Notes: generated by a model from the sequence alone, not told the origin. A DNA stretch of 64,000 nt from Thermanaerothrix solaris (GCF_032334255.1 NZ_JAUHMF010000001.1:682001-746000), one strand, 5' to 3'; shown: positions 24,638-31,547, numbered from the stretch's first letter. Numbers and translations are program-made.

Positions 24638-25639
24638 TTACATGCCCCAGCGCAAGCCCGGCGTCTTGACCGGTGCATCCCACAACTTGATCATGTCCTC
24701 ATCCATCTTGAGTAATGTGATCGAGGTGCCGGCCATCTCCAGGCTGGTGATATAGGAGCCAATCAGGTTGCGCACAACCTTCAGACCATGTTGGGTCGCG
24801 ATCTGATGCGCCTTGCGATAGACAATGTACAACTCGATGAGCGGTGTCCCACCCATTCCGTTGACGAAGAGTAACACCTCGTCACCCGGTTTGTAGGGGA
24901 TATCCTTGATGATCGGTTCCATCAGCATTTCCACAATCTCATCTGCCGGTTTAAGTTTCATGCGCGTTCGCCCCGGCTCGCCGTGGATACCGATCCCGAT
25001 TTCCATTTCATCTTCGGGTAAATCAAACGTGGGCCGACCCACATGCGGGACCGTGCATGAGGTCAGCGCCATTCCCATGCTGCGTCCCCAGTCCTTGACC
25101 TTGCGACAAACATCGGCCACCTCTTTGAGTGAGCGCCCTTGCTCAGCCGCTGCACCGCACAATTTCTCGGCCAAAACGGTGCTCCCCACGCCACGGCGAC
25201 CGGCCGTATAGAGGCTGTCCTGAACGGCTACATCGTCATCAATGATCACCGATTCCACTTCGATCCCTTCGGCGCGGGCGAGGTCGGCAGCCATCTCGAA
25301 GTTCATAATGTCGCCGGTGTAGTTCTTAACGATATGCAACACACCAGCCCCACCGTTGATGGCCTTCGTTGCCTCAAGCATCTGATCCGGCGTTGGGGAA
25401 GTAAACACTGCACCCGGGCAAGCCGCGTCCAGCATGCCGATGCCGACGAATCCCCCATGCATTGGTTCATGGCCTGAACCGCCACCCGATAGCACACCCA
25501 CTTTTCCTTTGACCGGCGCATCGGCGCGCACAATATAGTTGGGATCAAAATGCACCCGGATCAGATCGGGGTGGGCAAGTGCCATACCTTCCAGTTCTTC
25601 ACGAACGACATCTTCGGGTTTATTGATTAACTTCTTCAT
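24638..25639 (-). CDS. dhaK: Dihydroxyacetone kinase DHA-binding subunit DhaK
   Basis: A 333-residue DhaK. Gly-rich SGGGSGHEPMHGGFVG (residues 51-66) contains His57, equivalent to the E. coli His56 general base region. KNYTGDIMNF has Asp110. GIGIHGEPG (215-223) carries His219, the residue that binds DHA covalently as a hemiaminal. DhaK presents DHA to DhaL-ATP in the cytoplasm, producing DHAP. In E. coli free DhaK also binds and inhibits DhaR; a DhaR-like regulator is encoded upstream here, so the same feedback is possible. A GAAAGGAAGTGAGG tract precedes the ATG. Confidence 0.95.
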   Translation of the reverse strand: MKKLINKPEDVVREELEGMALAHPDLIRVHFDPNYIVRADAPVKGKVGVLSGGGSGHEPMHGGFVGIGMLDAACPGAVFTSPTPDQMLEATKAINGGAGVLHIVKNYTGDIMNFEMAADLARAEGIEVESVIIDDDVAVQDSLYTAGRRGVGSTVLAEKLCGAAAEQGRSLKEVADVCRKVKDWGRSMGMALTSCTVPHVGRPTFDLPEDEMEIGIGIHGEPGRTRMKLKPADEIVEMLMEPIIKDIPYKPGDEVLLFVNGMGGTPLIELYIVYRKAHQIATQHGLKVVRNLIGSYITSLEMAGTSITLLKMDEDMIKLWDAPVKTPGLRWGM

Positions 25640-25728
25640 ACCTCACTTCCTTTCTACCCATCAGTGGCTGATGCAACTTTTCGATCCGGCGCACCATCCA
25701 CACCTACCCATAGTAATGCTCAATTGAG

Positions 25729-25760
25729 GTGGGCCCACCCCACCCAAGGGGTAGGCCCAC
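25729..25760 (-). terminator. Hairpin downstream of glpF
   Basis: GTGGGCC (25729-25735) pairs with GGCCCAC (25754-25760), and inside it ACCCC (25737-25741) pairs with GGGGT (25748-25752) around a six-base loop. It lies 16 bases after the glpF stop on the minus strand, without a U run. Read-through into dhaK is plausible. Confidence 0.55.
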
Positions 25761-25775
25761 TCGTATGAGAATGAA

Positions 25776-26570
25776 TTACTCGCTCTTCTCGGGCAGGAAG
25801 GCGCTCACGAACCAATCATAGAGCAGCACGCCCAAGATACCACCGATGATCGGCATAATCACCGGCGCCACAATCCAGTAGGAACCATCGAAGAGGCCCT
25901 GTGTCCCAGCCAGCGCGCCGAAGATGCGCGGACCAAGGTCACGGGCCGGGTTGATGGCGTATCCACTCGGGCCGCCCAGGCTCAGACCGACCGAGAGTAC
26001 CGTACCGCCAACCAGGAAGGGGCCCAGGTTGAATTTCAAGCCCAGGTTGCGCTGATCACCACTCGCCAGCACACCAAAGAGCAGCACCATCGTGCCAAAA
26101 ATTTCCGCGATGCTGGCGTTCAGCAGCGAGTAGGACCCTTGCGCCGCAGCACCCTGGCCACCCCAGAAGGCCTGACCGAAGACCGACCCGGGGCCGGTGC
26201 ACCACACGTTGGGCATGCCCGCCGCAACCAAGCCCTCACGGTAAACCAGGTACACACCCAACGCACCCAGGAAAGCACCCACCAATTGCCCTAAGATGTA
26301 AGTGGGTACTTTAGACCAGGGGAAACCGCGCTTGACCGCCAAGGCGATGGTCACTGCCGGATTAAGATGGGCACCCGAGACGCCACCCGCAACATAAACC
26401 GCAACAATGACTGCGAAGGCCCAGCCGATGGTGATGGTGTTCCAGTTATAGGCTGGTGCAGCCAACCGCGGGGCAAGCCCCACATTGGCAACCACACCAT
26501 CACCCAGCAAGATCAGGGTGAAAGTACCAATGACTTCGCCCAGAAACTCGCCTAAACCTTTGGATTTCAT
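25776..26570 (-). CDS. glpF: Glycerol facilitator (aquaglyceroporin) GlpF
   Basis: A 264-residue major intrinsic protein with six helices. Both half-helix motifs are present: SGAHLNPAVT with NPA at residues 70-72, and GYAINPARDLGPR with NPA at 207-209. The Asp of NPARD marks the glycerol-conducting subgroup over water-specific aquaporins, and Arg210 is the selectivity-filter arginine. It allows passive glycerol entry, trapped afterwards by GlpK. It is the first gene of the glp/dha block. AGGAGAGG six bases before the ATG sets the start, and a long structured leader lies upstream. Confidence 0.95.
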   Translation of the reverse strand: MKSKGLGEFLGEVIGTFTLILLGDGVVANVGLAPRLAAPAYNWNTITIGWAFAVIVAVYVAGGVSGAHLNPAVTIALAVKRGFPWSKVPTYILGQLVGAFLGALGVYLVYREGLVAAGMPNVWCTGPGSVFGQAFWGGQGAAAQGSYSLLNASIAEIFGTMVLLFGVLASGDQRNLGLKFNLGPFLVGGTVLSVGLSLGGPSGYAINPARDLGPRIFGALAGTQGLFDGSYWIVAPVIMPIIGGILGVLLYDWFVSAFLPEKSE

Positions 26571-26640
26571 GTCGGACCTCTCCTTTCATAAAGGATTTGA
26601 AGAATAGAATAGACGGGGCAACAGACTACGGCTTCGCTTA

Positions 26641-26660
26641 TTTCTCCGTTCACCTCCTTT
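26641..26660 (-). other. Consensus Shine-Dalgarno without an obvious start codon
   Basis: On the minus strand AAAGGAGGTGA, a perfect anti-SD complement, lies about 80-90 bases before the glpF ATG. No ATG, GTG or TTG follows at normal spacing. A GTG inside it would open a 28-codon frame that ends in an ATGA overlap with glpF, but this SD is too close to serve that codon. Confidence 0.35.
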
Positions 26661-26700
26661 GGTATGAAATTTGTGAAACCAACAATCAATGGGTCTCGCA

Positions 26701-26743
26701 AAAATACCGCCTATCGGGTCTAACCTAATGGCGGTATTTTTTG
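26701..26743 (-). terminator. Intrinsic terminator inside the glpF leader
   Basis: AAAAATACCGCC (26701-26712) and GGCGGTATTTTTT (26731-26743) form a 12-bp stem with an 18-base loop. Both flanks are A/T runs, so it can act on either strand. On the minus strand it lies between the predicted glpF promoter and the glpF ATG. It could end dhaR transcripts, attenuate the glpF transcript, or do both. Confidence 0.75.
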
Positions 26744-26761
26744 CGCACGGGAAGAAAAGAC

Positions 26762-26847
26762 TAAATCACACACGGTTCCCCATGCCATTAGCATAGGGTT
26801 TGCGGTTATCACCCACCGCTCATAAAGCCACATTGCGTAAGACATCA
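26762..26847 (-). other. Structured 5' leader segment upstream of glpF
   Basis: The minus-strand leader between the predicted start and the terminator can fold into GCGGT-loop-ACCGC. This is followed by CCCTATGC-TAATG-GCATGGGG (an 8-bp stem with one G-U pair). The GGGT in the first loop could pair with a nearby ACCC. I do not recognise a known riboswitch class. Folding is read by eye only. Confidence 0.35.
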
Positions 26848-26853
26848 CAATTC

Positions 26854-26881
26854 ATTGTAAGACTTTCAGCCCACCTGTCAA
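26854..26881 (-). promoter_or_regulatory. Sigma70 promoter for glpF and downstream genes
   Basis: On the minus strand TTGACA (26881-26876), a 16-base spacer and TACAAT (26859-26854) make a near-consensus promoter. The predicted start near 26847 gives a leader of about 277 bases to the glpF ATG. Two palindromes lie just upstream of the -35 box. Confidence 0.7.
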
Positions 26882-26896
26882 CTTAACGTATTTTTA

Positions 26897-26915
26897 ATGT
26901 ATCATTTTGAAACAA
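26897..26915. promoter_or_regulatory. Operator-like imperfect palindrome, promoter-proximal
   Basis: ATGTATCAT-T-TTGAAACAA matches the perfect palindrome at 26928-26946 in the right arm and in six of nine left-arm positions. Its centre, 26906, is about 59 bases upstream of the predicted glpF transcription start. Confidence 0.55.
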
Positions 26916-26927
26916 TATTTTGGCAAT

Positions 26928-26946
26928 GTGTTTCAATTTGAAACAC
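26928..26946. promoter_or_regulatory. Operator-like perfect palindrome, promoter-distal
   Basis: GTGTTTCAA-T-TTGAAACAC is a perfect 19-base palindrome with a one-base centre at 26937. It overlaps the last three codons and stop of the dhaR-like gene. Its centre is 31 bases from that of the proximal copy, about three helical turns, and about 90 bases upstream of the predicted start. The likely ligand is the adjacent DhaR-like protein (inference). Confidence 0.65.
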
Positions 26947-28918
26947 TACTCCCTTGACCGCCATCTTCACGATAGGCATCCAGTGAAATGTTCATTCGTC
27001 GCAAATGACGCCATAGTGTTGTCCGCCCCACACCTAACAGCCGAGCCATTTGAGAAACATTTCCGTGACACTGCTGCGCGGCTTGGAGAATTGCCTGCCG
27101 TTCGATTTCCTCAAGGGGCGGCAAATGACGAGTCCACACCTTGTTACCCATTTCCACACCTGTTTGTAATGGGGGCAAATGAACCGGTAAGATGAGATGC
27201 CCGGGACTTGCCTGTACCGCGGCTCTCGTCAGGACCGATTCCAATTCCCGTACGTTCCCCGGCCAGGAATGAGACCGGAGTATTCCAAGGGTCTCACGGC
27301 TCAGGCTAAGGGGATGTCCCAATTGCCGGGCCAGGCGTTGCAGGATCTGCTCAATCAATAACTCTAAATCCTGCTTGCGTTCACGTAATGGAGGCAACAC
27401 AATTTCAAATAGGCTCAAGCGGTAAAACAGATCGGCCCGAAAGTTACCTTCAGCCACCAAATGCTCTAAATCTGCTGAACTGGAGGCAATGATACGCACA
27501 TCCACTTCAACGGGCTTACGACTGCCAATGCGCTGTATAATCCCCAGTTCAAGGTAATTCAATAAAACCGATTGAGCCTCCAGGGGCAAGGCGTCCACAT
27601 CCTGGAAGAAAAGCGTACCTCCATCCGCTAATTCAAACTTACTGGCATGGGAGACTCCCTCCCCCACTCCCCGCTCAACCCCTAACAACTCAGGGAGCAC
27701 CAATTCACTCGGCACAGCAGTGCAGGCAAAGACCACAAACGGGCCATGACTACGCGGACTATGATAGTGAATAGCACGTGCAAGCAGATTTTTACCCGTC
27801 CCGCTTTCACCCCGTATCAACACGCAACCTCGCGCTGCCGCCGCGCTACGCGCTAAGCGCCGCACACGGCGAATCGCAGGTGATTCGCCTACCAGATTTT
27901 GGAGATCAAACGTTGGCGAGCCGACCTGACGCTGTACATATTCGCGGAGAGTCTTCAGCGGGCGCAGAATGGCTAAAATCGCCCGTATGCCACGCCGCCC
28001 GCGCACATATTGCAGGCTAAGCAAACACGAGATCGTTTCACCCAAAACCGAAAGATTGACTTCCAAATCAGAAATCGGAATTTGCCGATGTAATGCATCT
28101 AACACATAGGGAGGAAGTTTGACAAAGGCGTCCAAATGCGAGCCCATTAGCGTTTCCGGAGCCACCTTGAGGATCTCTGCTGCCGCTGGATTAGCATGAA
28201 TCACAACCCCATCCGTGTTCCAAACCAGTATTCCCTCGTTGATTCCGGAGAGAACGGCATTGATACCGGCTAATTGGCTATTTTGCTCTTCCAATAACTG
28301 ATCCGATTGGCGCTGTGCTTCTATTGCCCGTGCGCCTGCCACCACCAAGCCTAAAGCATAAGGATGGAAGTTGCTCACTCGGGTGGCAATTCCCAATGCT
28401 CCTAACAACTTGCCACTAATATCAAAAACCGGTGCCGCCGCCCAACCAAAATCATGCAACGGCTGCGAGAAATGCTCATATCCGACGACTTGTAGGGGTT
28501 CGCGCTCAAGCAACGCCACCCCAATTGCATTTGTGCCCAATTCACTTTCAGCCAGCAATGCCCCCGGAACGATTTGGAGGCTCTCCAACGTGGCCAGCAT
28601 ACCCGGATCACCCACGCGATCAAGCAAGTAACCAACGCTGTTTGCAAATAGCACTACCGAATTTGAGTTTTCGATATACTGATAAATGTCCTCCATCACA
28701 GGTCGGGCAATGGCCATTAATTCAAAGTGATTAACCTGCATAGAAAATAGATGCTGATCCGATAACCGCGGAGGCTTGAGCAAGGCATATGGATCCACCC
28801 GCGCCCAGCATCTTTGCCACGAGGTAGCAATAATCGGTCGCACCTGGGGCAGAATAATATGCCGGGTTATAAATGTATGCCACGCATCATAAAGTTGTTC
28901 TTTGGTCGTTCGGTCCAT
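26933..28918 (-). CDS. dhaR: DhaR-like transcriptional regulator (GAF-PAS-AAA+-Fis)
   Basis: A 661-residue enhancer-binding-protein-like regulator. A GAF-type sensor (about residues 50-205; ESELGTNAIGVAL) is followed by PAS (215-320; INEGILVWNTDGVVIHANPAA), an AAA+ module (340-570) and a Fis-type helix-turn-helix (610-650; GNVSQMARLLGVGRTTLWRHL). Walker A is intact (GESGTGKN, 370-377). However, the GAFTGA loop reads GVGEGV (417-422), and Walker B reads LFFQDVD in place of LFLDEI. Sigma54 contact and ATP hydrolysis are therefore doubtful. E. coli DhaR also works at a sigma70 promoter and senses DhaK and DhaL. It lies directly upstream of glpF and is divergent from murA. Confidence 0.85.
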   Translation of the reverse strand: MDRTTKEQLYDAWHTFITRHIILPQVRPIIATSWQRCWARVDPYALLKPPRLSDQHLFSMQVNHFELMAIARPVMEDIYQYIENSNSVVLFANSVGYLLDRVGDPGMLATLESLQIVPGALLAESELGTNAIGVALLEREPLQVVGYEHFSQPLHDFGWAAAPVFDISGKLLGALGIATRVSNFHPYALGLVVAGARAIEAQRQSDQLLEEQNSQLAGINAVLSGINEGILVWNTDGVVIHANPAAAEILKVAPETLMGSHLDAFVKLPPYVLDALHRQIPISDLEVNLSVLGETISCLLSLQYVRGRRGIRAILAILRPLKTLREYVQRQVGSPTFDLQNLVGESPAIRRVRRLARSAAAARGCVLIRGESGTGKNLLARAIHYHSPRSHGPFVVFACTAVPSELVLPELLGVERGVGEGVSHASKFELADGGTLFFQDVDALPLEAQSVLLNYLELGIIQRIGSRKPVEVDVRIIASSSADLEHLVAEGNFRADLFYRLSLFEIVLPPLRERKQDLELLIEQILQRLARQLGHPLSLSRETLGILRSHSWPGNVRELESVLTRAAVQASPGHLILPVHLPPLQTGVEMGNKVWTRHLPPLEEIERQAILQAAQQCHGNVSQMARLLGVGRTTLWRHLRRMNISLDAYREDGGQGSSVSN

Positions 28919-28966
28919 TCCAGCGCCTCATTCATCTCCTCACCATTCCAATCCCCACCGATTCCT

Positions 28967-28975
28967 ATTGTAGCA
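28967..28975 (-). promoter_or_regulatory. Extended -10 promoter for dhaR
   Basis: TGC-TACAAT on the minus strand (28975-28967) precedes the dhaR ATG by about 49 bases; no clear -35 hexamer is visible. It is back to back with the murA -10 box at 29005-29010. Confidence 0.45.
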
Positions 28976-29004
28976 AAAACTCGTCATATCACCAAAGGTA
29001 TGGA

Positions 29005-29010
29005 TATAAT
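29005..29010 (+). promoter_or_regulatory. -10 box for murA
   Basis: TATAAT ends 16 bases before the murA ATG, so the transcript would start near 29017, just at the GGAGG ribosome site. The leader would be only about ten bases long. Confidence 0.5.
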
Positions 29011-29026
29011 AACTATGGAGGTGGCA

Positions 29027-30307
29027 ATGGAAAAATTTATCATCGAAGGTGGTTTTCCTCTATTCGGAGAAGTAACGCCCTCCGGGAACAAGAACGCTGC
29101 CCTCCCTCTCATGGCCGCCTGTTTACTCACCGATGAACCGGTCATCTTACACAACGTTCCCAATATCTTAGATGTGCGTACTATGCGCGCATTACTTGAG
29201 TCTTTGGGGGTGGAGTTTACCGACCTCGATGAACATACGTGGAAAATTCAAGCCAAGGAGGTGCGGCCGGCAGATCTTGATCCCGATTTGTGCCGCAAGA
29301 TACGCGCCTCTATTTTGCTCGCTGGTCCAATGAGCGCTCGCTCCGGTGAATTACGCCTCCCCCCGCCCGGTGGCGACGTCATCGGGCGTCGCCGGGTTGA
29401 TACCCATCTTTTAGCCCTAAAAAAACTCGGTGTAGATGTCTCTTATGATCGTTATTTCTACTTTCGTGCCAGCGGTCTGCGCGGAGCCAATATCCTGCTC
29501 GATGAGGCTAGCGTTACCGCAACCGAAAACGCCATCATGGCTGCTGTTATGGCTAAGGGAGAAAGCGTCATTCGCAATGCGGCATCTGAACCCCATATCC
29601 AGGAATTGTGTCACTTCTTGAACTTATTGGGGGCAAAAATAGAAAACATTGGCTCTAACACCCTACACATTACTGGCGTGGAACGCTTACATGGTGGTGA
29701 ATTCACCATAGGTCCGGATTATCTTGAGGTCGTCTCGTTTATCGGCGCTGCAGCCGTAACACGTGGTGAAATCACCATCCGCAAAGCAGGCCCGGAATAC
29801 CTGGACATGATCCAATTGGTATTTGGACGCCTTGGGGTCCATTGGGAAGTGCGCGGCGAGGATATTTTTGTCCCCCGCGAGCAACGCCTCACCATCGAGC
29901 CCGACTTGGGAGGGGCTATTCCCGAGATCAGTGTCATGCCCTGGCCGGCTTTCCCTACCGACCTGATGAGCATCGCCCTGGTCGTTGCCACCCAATCCAA
30001 GGGCACGGTACTCTTCCACGACTGGATGTATCCCAGTCGCATGTTTTTCACGGATAAATTAGTCAGCATGGGCGCTCAAATCGTCCTCTGCGACCCGCAT
30101 CGCTGCATTGTGCAAGGGCCTACCGAGTTATATGGCGAAAAGCTGGAGAGCCCAGATATTCGCGCCGGCATGGCGCTGGTGCTAGCCGCTTTATCTGCCC
30201 GCGGCACCTCGGTCATCCGCAATATCGGACAAATTGATCGCGGCTACGAGCGGGTGGATGAAAAACTGGCTTCGCTTGGCGCCCACATTCAACGCGTTCG
30301 CGAATAA
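29027..30307 (+). CDS. murA: UDP-N-acetylglucosamine 1-carboxyvinyltransferase
   Basis: A 426-residue enolpyruvyl transferase, first committed step of peptidoglycan synthesis (PEP plus UDP-GlcNAc). It opens with EKFIIEGGFPLFGEVTPSGNKN; Lys22 and Asn23 are the conserved KN pair. The active-site loop reads RLPPPGGDVIGRRRVDTH, so the position of E. coli Cys115 is Asp117. This substitution is known from naturally fosfomycin-resistant MurA. The start at 29027 is set by GGAGG six bases upstream and the -10 box position. Frames reaching back to 28814 overlap dhaR and are not native. A strong terminator follows the stop. Confidence 0.95.
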   Translation: MEKFIIEGGFPLFGEVTPSGNKNAALPLMAACLLTDEPVILHNVPNILDVRTMRALLESLGVEFTDLDEHTWKIQAKEVRPADLDPDLCRKIRASILLAGPMSARSGELRLPPPGGDVIGRRRVDTHLLALKKLGVDVSYDRYFYFRASGLRGANILLDEASVTATENAIMAAVMAKGESVIRNAASEPHIQELCHFLNLLGAKIENIGSNTLHITGVERLHGGEFTIGPDYLEVVSFIGAAAVTRGEITIRKAGPEYLDMIQLVFGRLGVHWEVRGEDIFVPREQRLTIEPDLGGAIPEISVMPWPAFPTDLMSIALVVATQSKGTVLFHDWMYPSRMFFTDKLVSMGAQIVLCDPHRCIVQGPTELYGEKLESPDIRAGMALVLAALSARGTSVIRNIGQIDRGYERVDEKLASLGAHIQRVRE

Positions 30308-30335
30308 GTTCAGCACACATTCAAAACCAGGTAAC

Positions 30336-30370
30336 AAAAAACCCGGGCGTGCACGCCCGGGTTTTTTTTT
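30336..30370. terminator. Bidirectional terminator between murA and trxA
   Basis: A perfect GC-rich palindrome, ACCCGGGCGT/GCACGCCCGGGT (30341-30362), is flanked by five or more A on the left and nine T on the right. It fits termination of murA on the plus strand and of thioredoxin on the minus strand. Confidence 0.9.
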
Positions 30371-30390
30371 ACTTTCATGGGTTATTACAA

Positions 30391-30753
30391 TCAGGATTTG
30401 GATTGGGCCGAAGCCGTTTGTACCACATCCAGAAATTGCTCTACTACATCTCGAAGCATTCCCTCCGGTAATGCCCCCACCTGACGATGGATGACCTTAC
30501 CATTGGCGACAAAAAGCAAGGTAGGAATTCCCTGCACGCCAAAACGCGTCGCCCACTCCGGATTCTCGTCGGTGTTAACCTTGGCAACAATCAATTTACC
30601 GGCATAGTCTTTTGCAATTTTTTCCAGTGCCGGGGCAATCAGGCGGCAAGGACCACACCACGGAGCCCAGAAATCAACCACTACCGGTAAGGCTGATTGC
30701 AACACCGTTTTCTCAAACGCTGCATCAGTCACATGAATTGGTGAATCAATCAT
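30391..30753 (-). CDS. trxA: Thioredoxin
   Basis: A 120-residue thioredoxin with redox motif WCGPC (Cys33 and Cys36). PVVVDFWAPWC, KVNTDENPEWATRFGVQGIPTLLFVANG (with the cis-Pro of GIPT) and the C-terminal helix are canonical. It reduces protein disulfides in the cytoplasm. GGGAG nine bases before the ATG and an extended -10 (TGATATACT) about 45 bases upstream define a single-gene transcript that ends at the shared terminator with murA. A short N-terminal extension of about five residues is unremarkable. Confidence 0.95.
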   Translation of the reverse strand: MIDSPIHVTDAAFEKTVLQSALPVVVDFWAPWCGPCRLIAPALEKIAKDYAGKLIVAKVNTDENPEWATRFGVQGIPTLLFVANGKVIHRQVGALPEGMLRDVVEQFLDVVQTASAQSKS

Positions 30754-30793
30754 TCTAACGTTCTCCCTTCATACCCAAAAGTAAATCGGGTTT

Positions 30794-30802
30794 AGTATAT
30801 CA
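30794..30802 (-). promoter_or_regulatory. Extended -10 promoter for trxA
   Basis: TGA-TATACT on the minus strand (30802-30794). A TTGACT hexamer lies upstream at a 21-base spacing, too wide for a normal -35, so the extended -10 may suffice. Confidence 0.45.
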
Positions 30803-30841
30803 CAATTTAATGGCTCTAAAAGTCAAGGTAGTTACGACGAT

Positions 30842-31045
30842 TTATTTCTCTTCAGCAGACGGCTTGGGCCGATGATCGGTACTGTACCAACCGCTCCCTT
30901 TAAAGATCACGGCAGGCGCCTGATACACTTTACGCACGCGAAGATGTCCCTGCGGACATTGCGGAATGCGTCCGTTTTGGGAAAAATGGGCAAAATACTC
31001 AAAGGGTTGCCCACACTCCTCGCACACATATTGATAAACTGGCAT
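30842..31045 (-). CDS. FmdB-family zinc ribbon protein
   Basis: A 67-residue protein. MPVYQYVCEECGQPFEYF with CxxC at the start, then CPQGH, forms the FmdB zinc ribbon (CxxC...CPxCG-like; the second knuckle here is CPQGH). Family members are named after a formamidase-operon regulator, but their role is unknown; DNA or RNA binding is often assumed. GGAGG five bases before ATG 31045 decides the start over a codon six residues upstream. It sits downstream of hsp20 with a hairpin between. Confidence 0.8.
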   Translation of the reverse strand: MPVYQYVCEECGQPFEYFAHFSQNGRIPQCPQGHLRVRKVYQAPAVIFKGSGWYSTDHRPKPSAEEK

Positions 31046-31072
31046 CTTGACCTCCTTATCCAAGAGGTTTTC

Positions 31073-31094
31073 AGCCGCCTCTAGTGAGGCGGCT
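31073..31094 (-). terminator. Hairpin downstream of hsp20
   Basis: AGCCGCCTC (31073-31081) and GAGGCGGCT (31086-31094) form a perfect 9-bp stem with a TAGT loop, 13 bases after the hsp20 stop. There is no real U run on the minus strand (GAAAACC follows). Confidence 0.6.
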
Positions 31095-31106
31095 GCATCT
31101 CGTAAC

Positions 31107-31547
31107 TTATTTCGCCTTTACAGTAATGGTCTTCGGTCGCACTGCTTCGGCCTTGGGCAAGGTCAGAGTTAGCACGCCGTTCTCATATTCGGCTTTGGCT
31201 TTATCAACCTCCACCGGCACCGGTAATGTAATGCTGCGGGTGTACGTCCCATAGCGACGTTCGCGCAGATGATAAACTGCGTTCTTGACCTCTTCTTCCT
31301 GTTTTACTTCACCCGAGATTGTCAACACATTGTTGTTGACTGTTACATGAACATCCTCGGGCTTTACGCCAGGAATAGAGGCTTTGACCACTATATCGTT
31401 ATCGGTCTGATACATGTCCACCGCCATCCAGTCGGTACCCCGCAGCCAATCTACCTGCCGGGTGAAGAGGTCATCAAAGAGTTGATCCATGGTCGAGCGC
31501 AAAGCAGCCAGTTCACGCATAGGATCAAAGACCATCAGGTTTGCCAT
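31107..31547 (-). CDS. Small heat shock protein, Hsp20/alpha-crystallin family
   Basis: A 146-residue ATP-independent chaperone that holds unfolding proteins. Residues 40-140 are the alpha-crystallin domain (DWMAVDMYQTDNDIVVKASIPGVKPEDV, with the closing strand AEYENGVLTLTLPKAE, the GVLTLTLPK signature). It ends with RPKTITVKAK, whose ITV is the C-terminal IxI/V-type oligomerisation tail. MANLMVFDPMRELAALRSTMDQLFDDLF is the usual amphipathic N-terminus. The start at 31547 has GGGAGGTGG upstream; a 51-residue longer frame is not native. Confidence 0.93.
   Translation of the reverse strand: MANLMVFDPMRELAALRSTMDQLFDDLFTRQVDWLRGTDWMAVDMYQTDNDIVVKASIPGVKPEDVHVTVNNNVLTISGEVKQEEEVKNAVYHLRERRYGTYTRSITLPVPVEVDKAKAEYENGVLTLTLPKAEAVRPKTITVKAK

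Noticed and set aside
25139..25477. Long open frame antisense to dhaK
   Set aside because: It is a shadow of a well-supported gene, with low-complexity, His-rich translation and no ribosome site.
26567..26653. 28-codon leader peptide (GTG start) ending in an ATGA overlap with glpF
   Set aside because: The GTG lies inside the Shine-Dalgarno itself, so that site cannot serve it, and the peptide shows no recognisable composition. Kept only as the isolated ribosome-site note.
26762..26847. Cobalamin or c-di-AMP riboswitch
   Set aside because: GGGGAACC and GTGTGTGAT resemble fragments of both consensus sequences, but the remaining conserved blocks are missing.
26744..26932. Sigma54 -24/-12 promoter upstream of glpF
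   Set aside because: No TGGCAC-N5-TTGC match on the minus strand, the regulator lacks GAFTGA, and a good sigma70 promoter is present.
28814..29026. N-terminal extension of MurA overlapping dhaR
   Set aside because: The extension is unlike any MurA, and GGAGG plus the -10 box place the start at 29027.
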